Assembly: GCF_000411975.1 (NCBI RefSeq)
Contig: NZ_ASXG01000015.1
Location: forward strand, 128,612 to 192,611
DNA length: 64,000 bases
Reading direction: 5' to 3'
Source: Amycolatopsis orientalis DSM 43388
GTDB lineage: Bacteria; Actinomycetota; Actinomycetes; Mycobacteriales; Pseudonocardiaceae
Position numbers and translations under genes: made by a program
Part shown: positions 56,795 to 64,000 of the stretch, piece after piece
Layout: each line of letters opens with the position of its first letter
Position numbering within the stretch: the stretch's first letter is position 1
Notes under the pieces: model-generated
What the model was told of the DNA's origin: nothing
Database searches by the model: none
Seen by the model: only the letters and a program-made list of their open reading frames with translations

Positions 56795-57322
56795 TCACTC
56801 CCCACTTGGCTTGAGCGGCTCGACGAACTGGGCGTCGAGCCAGCGCATCTGCGCCATCCACATCCACCACGTCGCGTCGTCCGGACAGTGCTGCCCGTCC
56901 ACCGCTTCGCCCCGCAGCCACGCTCCCAGCAGCGCGCTGATCGCCGTGCACACATCGAGCAGTGCGCGCCCCCACCACCATTGGTGCATCGGCGTGTGCA
57001 GCTCGAGGACCCCGCCGTGCTCGGGCAGCACCGACAGCGCCCAGTCCAGCCGGGTTCGGACGTCCGCGAGCACCTCCGGTTCGGCCGGCGGCACGTCGCT
57101 GGCCTCCCGCATCCGTTCCACCAGCAGCGCCAGCCTCGGATCCGCGAAGGGGGCCTCAAGGTCGGACAGCCGCCGGTCGACCAGCGCTCGCAGTCCGTTC
57201 AGGTGCGTGCGGACGAGCGGGACGTACGGCGGGTACAGCACGGCGATCCGGGCTTCGCCGGCCCGGTCCCAGGTGACCGCGCCGGCGTAGGGATCCGTCG
57301 TCGCCGGATCGGAGAACATCAC
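56795..57322 (-). CDS. Unknown Trp-rich protein within the sugar operon
   Basis: A 175-residue soluble protein that I do not recognise. It has helical stretches (LNGLRALVDRRLSDLEA, LALLVERMREASDVPP) and a striking aromatic part near the end: HTPMHQWWWGRALLDV, then DDATWWMWMAQMRWLDAQF. This may be a ligand pocket. It starts 15 bp after the P-loop kinase and ends 3 bp before the SDR, so it is a regular member of the operon. No signal peptide. Function may lie in sugar phosphate chemistry but nothing shows this directly. Confidence 0.75.
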   Translation of the reverse strand: MMFSDPATTDPYAGAVTWDRAGEARIAVLYPPYVPLVRTHLNGLRALVDRRLSDLEAPFADPRLALLVERMREASDVPPAEPEVLADVRTRLDWALSVLPEHGGVLELHTPMHQWWWGRALLDVCTAISALLGAWLRGEAVDGQHCPDDATWWMWMAQMRWLDAQFVEPLKPSGE

Positions 57323-57337
57323 CTGCGCAGAGCCTGC

Positions 57338-57969
<632 letters not shown>

Positions 57970-57973
<4 letters not shown>

Positions 57974-58842
57974 CGCACTCCCTCTTCTCCGCTCTTCGCC
58001 AGCTTCCCGACCGGCCCGGTCCACGAACGCGGCCCCACGTGCCGGACCCGCTCCGCGGCCACCGCGTTCGCGTATCCGATCCAGTCGGCGACCGCGCCTT
58101 CCCGCGTCGCGACCGCGTACGCGAGCGCACCGTGCCACACGTCTCCGGCCCCCAGGGTGTCCCGCGCTTCGACGAGCGGCACGGGGACCTGCCCAGAGTC
58201 TTCCGTAGTGCTCCAGGCGACCGGCTCCGGGCCCGCCGTCGTGATCGTCACTGACACTCCGCGTTCGGCCAGACTCGGTGCGGGAGCACGGAACCGCGCC
58301 GAACAGGCTGCCACGTGGACCAGGGGCAGCAACTGGTCCAGTACCGGTTTCCAGCTGCCCGCGTCGAGGACGACCGGCACTCCGCGGGTGCGGGCTTCGT
58401 GCGCGACAGCAAGCGCTAGCTCGGGATGATGCCCGTCGACGAGGACGGCGTCCACGCGTTCGAAAACCGGCGCCAGGTCCGGCACTTCGAGCGGCTCGTC
58501 GGCGGCGGCGTTGCGGGAGACGACGGTGCGTTCGCCGTCGCCGTCCCGCACCACGACCGCGCTGACCGGCGGAGCCTGGGCGCGTGCTGGAGCGAGATCG
58601 ACCAGGGCAACGCCGCAGGCTTCGAGGTCCGCGCGGGCGAGCGCGGCCAGCGGGTGGGTGCCGAGGGCCGTCAGGAGGGTCGCTTCGGCACCGAGCGCGG
58701 CGACGGTCACCGCGGCGTTCGTCGCCGGCCCGCCGGCCGCGACATCCACCTGCAGCGACTGGACTTTCTCGCTCGGTTCCGGGAATTCCGCGACCCGCTG
58801 TACGACGTCGACGGTGCACAAGCCCGCCAGCAGCACTCGCAC
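57970..58842 (-). CDS. PfkB-family carbohydrate kinase
   Basis: A 290-residue ribokinase-fold sugar kinase. The N-terminal substrate part is FPEPSEKVQSL, AAGGPATNAAVTVAALG, and the ATP/anion-hole motif is EARDTLGAGDVWHGALA with Asp234 as base. GTG 58842 starts one base after the ATPase gene stop. It likely phosphorylates the imported sugar, beside a second kinase of different fold; having both is unusual. Confidence 0.92.
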
Positions 58843-58843
58843 G

Positions 58844-59668
58844 TCAGGTCAACCCGGCGTGCGTGGTGGACGCGACCTCGACGACCTCGCCGGTCTCGTC
58901 GAGCTTCAACGCACCGGTGAGCAGGCCGACCACCTGGTTCATGCTGTGCGTCTTCGGCGACACCACGGCGACGCGTTTGCCGAGCCGGTGCACGTGGATC
59001 CGGTCGGCGATTTCGAAGACGTGCGGCATGTTGTGGCTGATCAGCACCACCGGGAGACCGCGGTCGCGGATCCGGCCGATCAGCTCGAGCACCTTCGCGG
59101 ATTCCGCGACGCCCAGCGCGGCCGTCGGCTCGTCCATGATCACCGCTTTGGTGCCGAACGCCGCCGCGCGCGCCACCGCGACGCCTTGCCGCTGGCCGCC
59201 GGAAAGCGTTTCCACCAGCTGGGTAATGGATTTGACCTGGATGCCGAGGTCGTCGAGGATCCGCTGCGCTTCGGTGCGCATGGTCGCGGTGTCGAGCTTG
59301 CGCAGCCCGATGCCGAACGGTCCCTTGAGCCGCTTTTCCCGGCCCAGGAACATGTTCGACGCGATGTCCAGCGCCGGCGCGACGGCCAGATCCTGGTACA
59401 CGGTCTCGATTCCGTAGTGCCGCGCGTCCAAAGGGGACTTGAAGTGGACCGTCTTTCCGTCCACTTTGATCTCCCCGGCGTCCGGCACCACCGCGCCGGA
59501 CAACGCCTTGATGAGACTGGACTTTCCGGCCCCGTTGTCGCCGACGACGGCGAGCACTTCGCCGGGGTAAAGGTCGAAATCGGCACCGTCGATGGCGGTG
59601 ACCCGGCCGTAGCGCTTCACCAGGCCGCGCGCGGAAAGGGTGGGCTGCTGCTCGTTCGAGGAAGTCAT
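58844..59668 (-). CDS. Sugar ABC transporter ATPase, single-domain
   Basis: A 274-residue ABC ATPase: Walker A GDNGAGKSS (43-51), Q-loop Gln92, signature LSGGQ (155-159), Walker B with Asp179-Glu180, and switch His212. It has one nucleotide-binding domain, as FrcA, whereas RbsA/XylG-type ATPases have two. It overlaps the permease stop by the ATGA pattern. Confidence 0.95.
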   Translation of the reverse strand: MTSSNEQQPTLSARGLVKRYGRVTAIDGADFDLYPGEVLAVVGDNGAGKSSLIKALSGAVVPDAGEIKVDGKTVHFKSPLDARHYGIETVYQDLAVAPALDIASNMFLGREKRLKGPFGIGLRKLDTATMRTEAQRILDDLGIQVKSITQLVETLSGGQRQGVAVARAAAFGTKAVIMDEPTAALGVAESAKVLELIGRIRDRGLPVVLISHNMPHVFEIADRIHVHRLGKRVAVVSPKTHSMNQVVGLLTGALKLDETGEVVEVASTTHAGLT

Positions 59669-60663
59669 GACTGCTGCTGCCTCCGTGCGATCCGGTCCAC
59701 GACCACCGCGGCGATCAGCAACGCGCCAGTCGCCAGGTCCTGGTAGTTGCCGTCCACGCCCATCTGCGTCAGTCCCGAGCGCAGCACCGCGACGACCAGC
59801 GCGCCGAACAGCGTGCCCAGCACCGAACCGCGTCCGCCGAACAGGCTCGTGCCGCCCAGCACCACCGCGGTGATCGAGTCGAGGTTGCCGAGCTGGAACT
59901 GGTTCGGGTCGGCGTTCGGCGTGCGGCCGAGCGCCTGCCACGCGGCGATGCCGAAGCACAGGCCGGCGACGAGGTAGACCGACAGCACGGTGCGGTTGAC
60001 CTTGATGCCGGACAGCCGCGCGGACTCCGGCGCGTTGCCGACCGCGTAAACGTGCTTGCCCCACGCGGTTTTCGTGAGCGCGTACCAAACGGCGAGGAAC
60101 ATCAGCAGCGCGAGCGTCATGCCGTAGGTGATCGGGATGCCGCCGAAGAGGTACCGCTTCGTGCCGAGCCAGGTGAGCAGTCCGTCGGACACCGGAACCG
60201 CTTGGCCGCCCGCGATCAGCTTCGCCACCGCGGTCAGGCCGGTGAACGTGCCGAGCGTGATGATGAAGGCGGGCAGCTTGATCCGCGTCGCCAAGGTGCC
60301 GATGAACAGGCCGACGACGACGGTCAGCGCGACCCCGGCCAGCAGCGCGAAGAAAACGTTCGTGACCGCCGCCAGCTTGGCCATCACCAGCGTCGCCACG
60401 ACCATCGACGACGCGTTGGAAAGGTCGATGCCCGCGATCAGGATGATCAGCGTCTGGCCGAGCGCGAGCGTGCCGACCACCAGCGACTGCTGGACCACTG
60501 TGGACAGATTGTCCAGGTCGAAAAAGGTGTCCGTGGCGAAGGAGAACACCAAGATCGCCACGATCAGCGCCAGTGCCGGACCGACCGCCGGGGCGCGGAG
60601 GAAAAACTCGCCGAGCGTTTCGCGCTCGCGGTTGTTGACCGTTTTAGCCGTCGCGGTCGTCAT
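59665..60663 (-). CDS. Sugar ABC transporter permease (ribose/fructose type)
   Basis: A 332-residue permease with about ten membrane helices, of the RbsC/FrcC family. GTLALGQTLIILIAGIDLS and NVFFALLAGVALTVVVGLF are typical, as is VWYALTKTAWGKHVYAVGNAPESARLSGI before the EAA-like loop. It overlaps both neighbours by 4 bp. One permease gene serves as the homodimer. Confidence 0.95.
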   Translation of the reverse strand: MTTATAKTVNNRERETLGEFFLRAPAVGPALALIVAILVFSFATDTFFDLDNLSTVVQQSLVVGTLALGQTLIILIAGIDLSNASSMVVATLVMAKLAAVTNVFFALLAGVALTVVVGLFIGTLATRIKLPAFIITLGTFTGLTAVAKLIAGGQAVPVSDGLLTWLGTKRYLFGGIPITYGMTLALLMFLAVWYALTKTAWGKHVYAVGNAPESARLSGIKVNRTVLSVYLVAGLCFGIAAWQALGRTPNADPNQFQLGNLDSITAVVLGGTSLFGGRGSVLGTLFGALVVAVLRSGLTQMGVDGNYQDLATGALLIAAVVVDRIARRQQQS

Positions 60664-61676
60664 TTCCCGCCTCCCCAGCAGTTCTGCAGCCCCCAGGCGG
60701 TGTCCTTGCTCGGCACTCCCGGCATCGGGTGGTCGGTGATCGCGGTGGAGCCGGTGTTCACGAACCCGCTCGGCTTCTTCCCGGTCTTCGCGTACTCGAC
60801 CGCCGCGAGCACGCCCTGCTCGGCCATCTTCCGCGGGAACTGCATCACGGTGACGGCGAACTGGCCGTTCTTGACGTTCTGCACTCCCTCGCAGCCGCCG
60901 TCGATCGAGCCGACGACGAGCTGGTTGTTGAGCCCACGCGCCTTCAAAGCCGCGTACGCGCCGCGGCCCATCGGCTCGTTCATCGTGTAGACCGCGTTGA
61001 GGTCGGTGGTGCGCTGCAGGAGGTTCTCCATGCCCTGCTGAGCGAGGCTCTGGTCGCCGTTGGCGTTGGTGTGGCCCTTGATCTCCGGCGCGCCGTCCTT
61101 GAGCCCGATGCCCTTGAGGAAGCCGCCGTGCCGCTGGGTGTCGACCGAACTGCCCGCCGTGCCGTCGACCATCAGCAGCTTCGGGTCCGCGCCCTTGAGC
61201 GCCGCTTTGACGTACGCGCCCTGCTGCTCACCCGCCGCGAAGTTGTCGGTGGCGAAGGTGGCGTCGACCGCGTCCGGCGGTTCGGTGGCGGTGTCGAGGG
61301 CGATCACCAGGATGCCGGCGTCGCGGGCGTCCTTGATGGCCTTGAGCACGCCGGTGGACGAACTCGGCGTGATCAGGATGGTGTTGACGCCCTGCTGCAT
61401 CAGGTTCTCGATGGCGCGCACCTGACCGTCGTTGTCGCCGTCGAACTGGCCGGCGAGAGCGCTGAAGTCGGCGCCGTTGGCCTTGGCCGCGGCGGCCGCG
61501 GCACTGCGCAGTTCGACGAAGTACGGGTTGGTGTCGGTCTTCGTGACGAGGCCGACCTTGGCCTTGCCGCTGCCGGTCCGGGAGCTGCCGCCCCAGTGCC
61601 GTTCGACGGTGCACCCGGCGGTGGAGACCGCGACAGCGGCCGCCAAGGCGAGTGCGGTGAGACTCCGGTGTCTCAT
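60660..61676 (-). CDS. Sugar ABC transporter substrate-binding lipoprotein
   Basis: A 338-residue periplasmic-binding-protein type I fold anchored by lipidation at Cys22 (lipobox STAGC). Sequence signs are KVGLVTKTDTNPYFVELRSA, ILITPSSSTGVLKAIKDARD, VIALDTATEPPDAVDATFATDN and VVGSIDGGCEGVQNVKNG, the ribose/fructose binding group. GGAGGG precedes the ATG at 61676. First gene of the operon; a LacI operator palindrome is 71-92 bp upstream. Fructose or a related sugar is likely because of the FrcK-like kinase; not proven. Confidence 0.94.
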   Translation of the reverse strand: MRHRSLTALALAAAVAVSTAGCTVERHWGGSSRTGSGKAKVGLVTKTDTNPYFVELRSAAAAAAKANGADFSALAGQFDGDNDGQVRAIENLMQQGVNTILITPSSSTGVLKAIKDARDAGILVIALDTATEPPDAVDATFATDNFAAGEQQGAYVKAALKGADPKLLMVDGTAGSSVDTQRHGGFLKGIGLKDGAPEIKGHTNANGDQSLAQQGMENLLQRTTDLNAVYTMNEPMGRGAYAALKARGLNNQLVVGSIDGGCEGVQNVKNGQFAVTVMQFPRKMAEQGVLAAVEYAKTGKKPSGFVNTGSTAITDHPMPGVPSKDTAWGLQNCWGGGK

Positions 61677-61746
61677 GGAGATGCCCTCCGAATCGAGGTG
61701 CGAGCTTGCCGATGGACGGGAAGGTAGACAGACTCACTGCTAGACG

Positions 61747-61768
61747 CAAGCGTTTGCGCAAACGCTTG
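61747..61768. promoter_or_regulatory. Perfect 22-bp LacI-type operator
   Basis: Arms CAAGCGTTTGC and GCAAACGCTTG meet without a spacer, giving a perfect palindrome that matches the LacI/CcpA-type operator form with a central CG. It sits between the divergent sugar operon and the lacI-type gene, 40 bp from the regulator ATG. Confidence 0.85.
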
Positions 61769-61807
61769 GCAACGCTCCTGGTTTCGCTCTCCCGATGAAG
61801 GACGGAC

Positions 61808-62827
61808 ATGCCGCGACCTCGCTCGACCCGCCCGACCCAGCGTGACATCGCCGAAATGGCGGGTGTGTCGATCACGACCGTCTCGCACGTCGTCAACGGA
61901 ACGCGGGCGGTGGCCGAGGAGACGAAAGCCGCGGTGCTGCGCGCGATCGAGACGACCGGGTACACCGGCGACGCGATCGCGCGCTCGCTGGTCACCGGGG
62001 GTACGCGGTCCATCGGGATGGCGATCTCGCTGGTCGCGAACCCGTACTTCGCGGCGCTGATGCACGCGATCGAGCGAGAGGCGTCGGCAAACGGATACAC
62101 CGTGCTGCTGGCGGACACGCACGACACCGCGGCCACCGAACGGGACGTGGTGCGCGCACTGCGCTCGCGCCGGGTCGACGGGCTGCTGATCACGCCCGCG
62201 CCCGGCGACGGGTCGGTGCTGGGCGAACTGGTGTCGCTGGACGTGCCGACCGTGCTGATGGACCGGCTCACCACGCGGACCGACATCGACCAGGTCGGCG
62301 CGGAGAACATCCAGGCGACCTCGGCGTTGACCGCGCATCTGGCGTCGCTGGGCCACCGCCGGATCGGGATGATCTCCGGCGCGCCCGGGCTCACGACGAG
62401 CGACGAACGCGTGCTGGGCTACCGGCTCGGCCTCGGCCGGTCGGGTCTGAGCTGGTCGCCGGATTTGGTGGCGTGCGGACACTCTTCTCGCGACGGCGGC
62501 GGCTTGGCGTTGAGCACGCTGCTGGCGCTGCCGGATCCGCCGACCGCGCTGGTGGTGGCCAACGACAGCATGATGGTCGGCGTCCTGCACGAGGCGCGGC
62601 GGCGGGGGTTGCGGATCGGACAGGACCTGCCGGTGGTGGTGTACGACGACGTCGAATGGGCCGATCTCGTCGACCCGCCGCTGACGACGATGGCCCAGCC
62701 GATCGACGAAATCGGCCGCCGGGCGGTGCAGTTGCTGCTGGCTCGGCTGGCGGATCCCGGACGTCCCGCCGAGACTGTGCGGTTGCCGCCGACCCTGCGC
62801 CACCGGGCTTCGTGCGGGTGCGCGTAG
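61808..62827 (+). CDS. LacI-family transcriptional regulator of the sugar operon
   Basis: A 339-residue repressor. HTH residues 10-32 (TQRDIAEMAGVSITTVSHV and the hinge VAEETKAAVL) are followed by a type I periplasmic-binding-like sensor (SIGMAISLVANPYFAAL, LADTHDTAATERDVVRAL, MISGAPGLTTSDERVLGYRLGL). It is divergent from the operon across the palindrome. It ends RHRASCGCA, the same form as the sensor-only paralogue downstream. Confidence 0.95.
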   Translation: MPRPRSTRPTQRDIAEMAGVSITTVSHVVNGTRAVAEETKAAVLRAIETTGYTGDAIARSLVTGGTRSIGMAISLVANPYFAALMHAIEREASANGYTVLLADTHDTAATERDVVRALRSRRVDGLLITPAPGDGSVLGELVSLDVPTVLMDRLTTRTDIDQVGAENIQATSALTAHLASLGHRRIGMISGAPGLTTSDERVLGYRLGLGRSGLSWSPDLVACGHSSRDGGGLALSTLLALPDPPTALVVANDSMMVGVLHEARRRGLRIGQDLPVVVYDDVEWADLVDPPLTTMAQPIDEIGRRAVQLLLARLADPGRPAETVRLPPTLRHRASCGCA

Positions 62828-62972
62828 CCCTGGTCTTGGCTGCCCCGCGTAACCGCCGCGCGGGCCGTTCACTCACCTCAGTGATTCTCGGGACCCGATC
62901 GTCTCGACCCCTCTCAGTGCTGCCCCGACTGTGGCTACTGTTGGGTAGGTACCGACGACGAGGGCCGGGAAA

Positions 62973-63839
62973 ATGACCGTTCTGGCGCCGGAAGTCTCCC
63001 ACTGGGACCTGCCGGTCACCCATCGGTTCGGGGTGGCATTGGGGAGGCACGCCAGCCCGTACCACGACCAGCTGCTGCGGGCCATCCGCGGCGCTGCCGC
63101 ACGCGCGGGCTGCGATCTGCTGCTGGCCGACACCGGCGATTCGCCGCGCGAGGAAGCCGAAGTGCTGCGCGCACTGCAGGCGGACCGGGTCGACGGCGTC
63201 CTTCTGGTGCCCGCCCCCGGTGACGAGGCAGTGGTGAACGGGCTAGTGCGCGGTGGCGTGCCCACGGTCTTGGTCGACCGGATCGCCGGCCGCAACGACG
63301 TCGACCAGGTCGGGTCGGAGAACTTCCAGGCGATGTCCGCGCTGGTCGAGCACCTGGCCGCGCGTCGGCACCGGCGGATCGCGCTGATCACCGGCACCGA
63401 AGGCACCACGGTGAGCGAAGAACGCGCCCTGGGCTACCGCCTGGGCCTGGGCCGCGCTGGGCTGCGGTACCACCCGGAACTGGTCGCCTCCGGCCAATCC
63501 ACCGCGGGCGGCGCGGCGCGGGCCGCCGCCAAACTCCTGGACGGGTGGCCTTCGCCGACTGCCCTGGTGGTCGCCGGGGAGGCGATGCTGATCGGGGTGC
63601 AGTGGGAAGCGCACCGGCGCGGCATCCGGATCGGGTCCGAGCTGGCGGTCGTCGGGTACGGCGACATGGACTGGGCGCGCACGGTTTCGCCCGGCGTGAC
63701 GACAATGGCGCAACCGATCTCGGAAATCGGCCGCCGAGCGGTGCAGTTGCTGCTGGCGCGCTGCCGCGAGCCGGAGCGTCGGCCGGAATCCGTCCGTCTC
63801 GCGCCGCGGTTTTTGCACCGCGCTTCGTGCGGTTGCTGA
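62973..63839 (+). CDS. LacI-type sensor domain protein lacking the DNA-binding domain
   Basis: A 288-residue paralogue of the preceding LacI regulator, aligning along the whole sensor domain (RRAVQLLLARCREPERRPE and HRASCGC match the neighbour), but its N terminus (VLAPEVSHWDLPVTHRFG) has only about 18 residues before the first sensor strand and no helix-turn-helix. No upstream frame supplies one within the 145-bp gap. It may be a soluble sugar sensor, a partner that forms mixed dimers with the full regulator, or a decaying copy. Confidence 0.85.
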   Translation: MTVLAPEVSHWDLPVTHRFGVALGRHASPYHDQLLRAIRGAAARAGCDLLLADTGDSPREEAEVLRALQADRVDGVLLVPAPGDEAVVNGLVRGGVPTVLVDRIAGRNDVDQVGSENFQAMSALVEHLAARRHRRIALITGTEGTTVSEERALGYRLGLGRAGLRYHPELVASGQSTAGGAARAAAKLLDGWPSPTALVVAGEAMLIGVQWEAHRRGIRIGSELAVVGYGDMDWARTVSPGVTTMAQPISEIGRRAVQLLLARCREPERRPESVRLAPRFLHRASCGC

Positions 63840-63842
63840 GTT

Positions 63843-64000
63843 TTAGAGGGTAGCGGCAGCTTCCAGTAGCATCCATCCTCCAATTTGGACAGACAGGTCC
63901 CGTTCCGCTTTGCCCGGCGGGTTCGGGGCTGGCTTGTCCCAGTAGGCGCTGAACAACGGTCCGGTTTTCTCTTGCGCCGCCCCGTTCCAGCAGGCTTCCG
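63843..64000 (-). CDS. C-terminal end of a probable GH76-type glycoside hydrolase (cut by window)
   Basis: The last 52 codons are visible. They read in part YWDKPAPNPPGKAERD and QIGGWMLLEAAATL, where the SVQIGGWMLLEAAA ending is like alpha-1,6-mannanase (GH76) C termini. The gene is convergent with the sensor-only LacI gene. A glycoside hydrolase next to a sugar uptake system is a natural pairing, but the family call rests on a short tail only. Confidence 0.55.
   Translation of the reverse strand, partial: EACWNGAAQEKTGPLFSAYWDKPAPNPPGKAERDLSVQIGGWMLLEAAATL

Overview
This is a high-GC actinobacterial chromosome segment with the look of Pseudonocardiaceae, most probably Amycolatopsis. The support is GTG starts and ATGA-type gene overlaps, a type VII (ESX) secretion accessory cassette with EspG, PPE-like and DUF3558 proteins, several F420/deazaflavin-type oxidoreductases, a DasR-like operator at nagA, and many stem-loop terminators without U tracts. 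No rRNA, convincing tRNA, CRISPR array or transposase was seen. The genus is an inference from gene content and style, not from a search.

Layout. 1-3081 is a minus-strand ESX cassette: small secreted helical protein, DUF3558 lipoprotein, PPE-like protein, EspG (cut by the window edge). 3181-13557 is mostly housekeeping: purD, an exported glycerophosphodiesterase, a nitroreductase-fold protein, an amino acid permease, a CPA1 antiporter, an LLM flavoprotein, an OsmC protein and purA. 13634-23563 holds a degenerate lipid-kinase-like protein, a secreted HNH nuclease, a large FAD/NAD(P)-binding protein, an MFS exporter, a membrane diguanylate cyclase, a GNAT enzyme, an XRE/DUF5753 regulator, a DUF3151 protein and an unrecognised polytopic membrane protein. 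23625-27757 has two divergent Tat-exported carbohydrate-active proteins, one a GH29 alpha-L-fucosidase broken by a frameshift, followed by a Phd/VapC toxin-antitoxin pair. 27841-38562 is redox metabolism: MBL hydrolase, class II aldolase, LLM, aldo-keto reductase, SDR plus PPOX, an MDR dehydrogenase with divergent XRE regulator, and a translationally coupled operon of flavin monooxygenase, metal-dependent hydrolase and PDR-type reductase.

38758-45701 carries a SigE-type sigma factor, nagA, a tail-anchored unknown, a DedA protein, a GlcD-type oxidase, a methyltransferase and a TetR/epimerase divergent pair. 45702-50009 is unusual: a QacA-type efflux pump and its divergent TetR regulator sit between three different families of degenerate repeats, including about twenty copies of a 26/27-bp unit. 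50686-54658 is a tightly coupled MarR, MFS, YceI operon in which the transporter carries three C-terminal carboxypeptidase-regulatory-like beta domains and YceI carries a fourth at its N terminus.

56048-61676 is a seven-gene sugar uptake operon of Frc type (binding protein, permease, single-domain ATPase, PfkB kinase, P-loop kinase, an unknown Trp-rich protein, SDR), facing a LacI regulator across a perfect 22-bp palindrome. A second LacI-type protein without a DNA-binding domain follows, then the end of a probable GH76 hydrolase. The most interesting items are the MFS/YceI beta-domain operon, the sensor-only LacI paralogue beside the sugar operon, the repeat arrays around the efflux cassette, and the frameshifted fucosidase.
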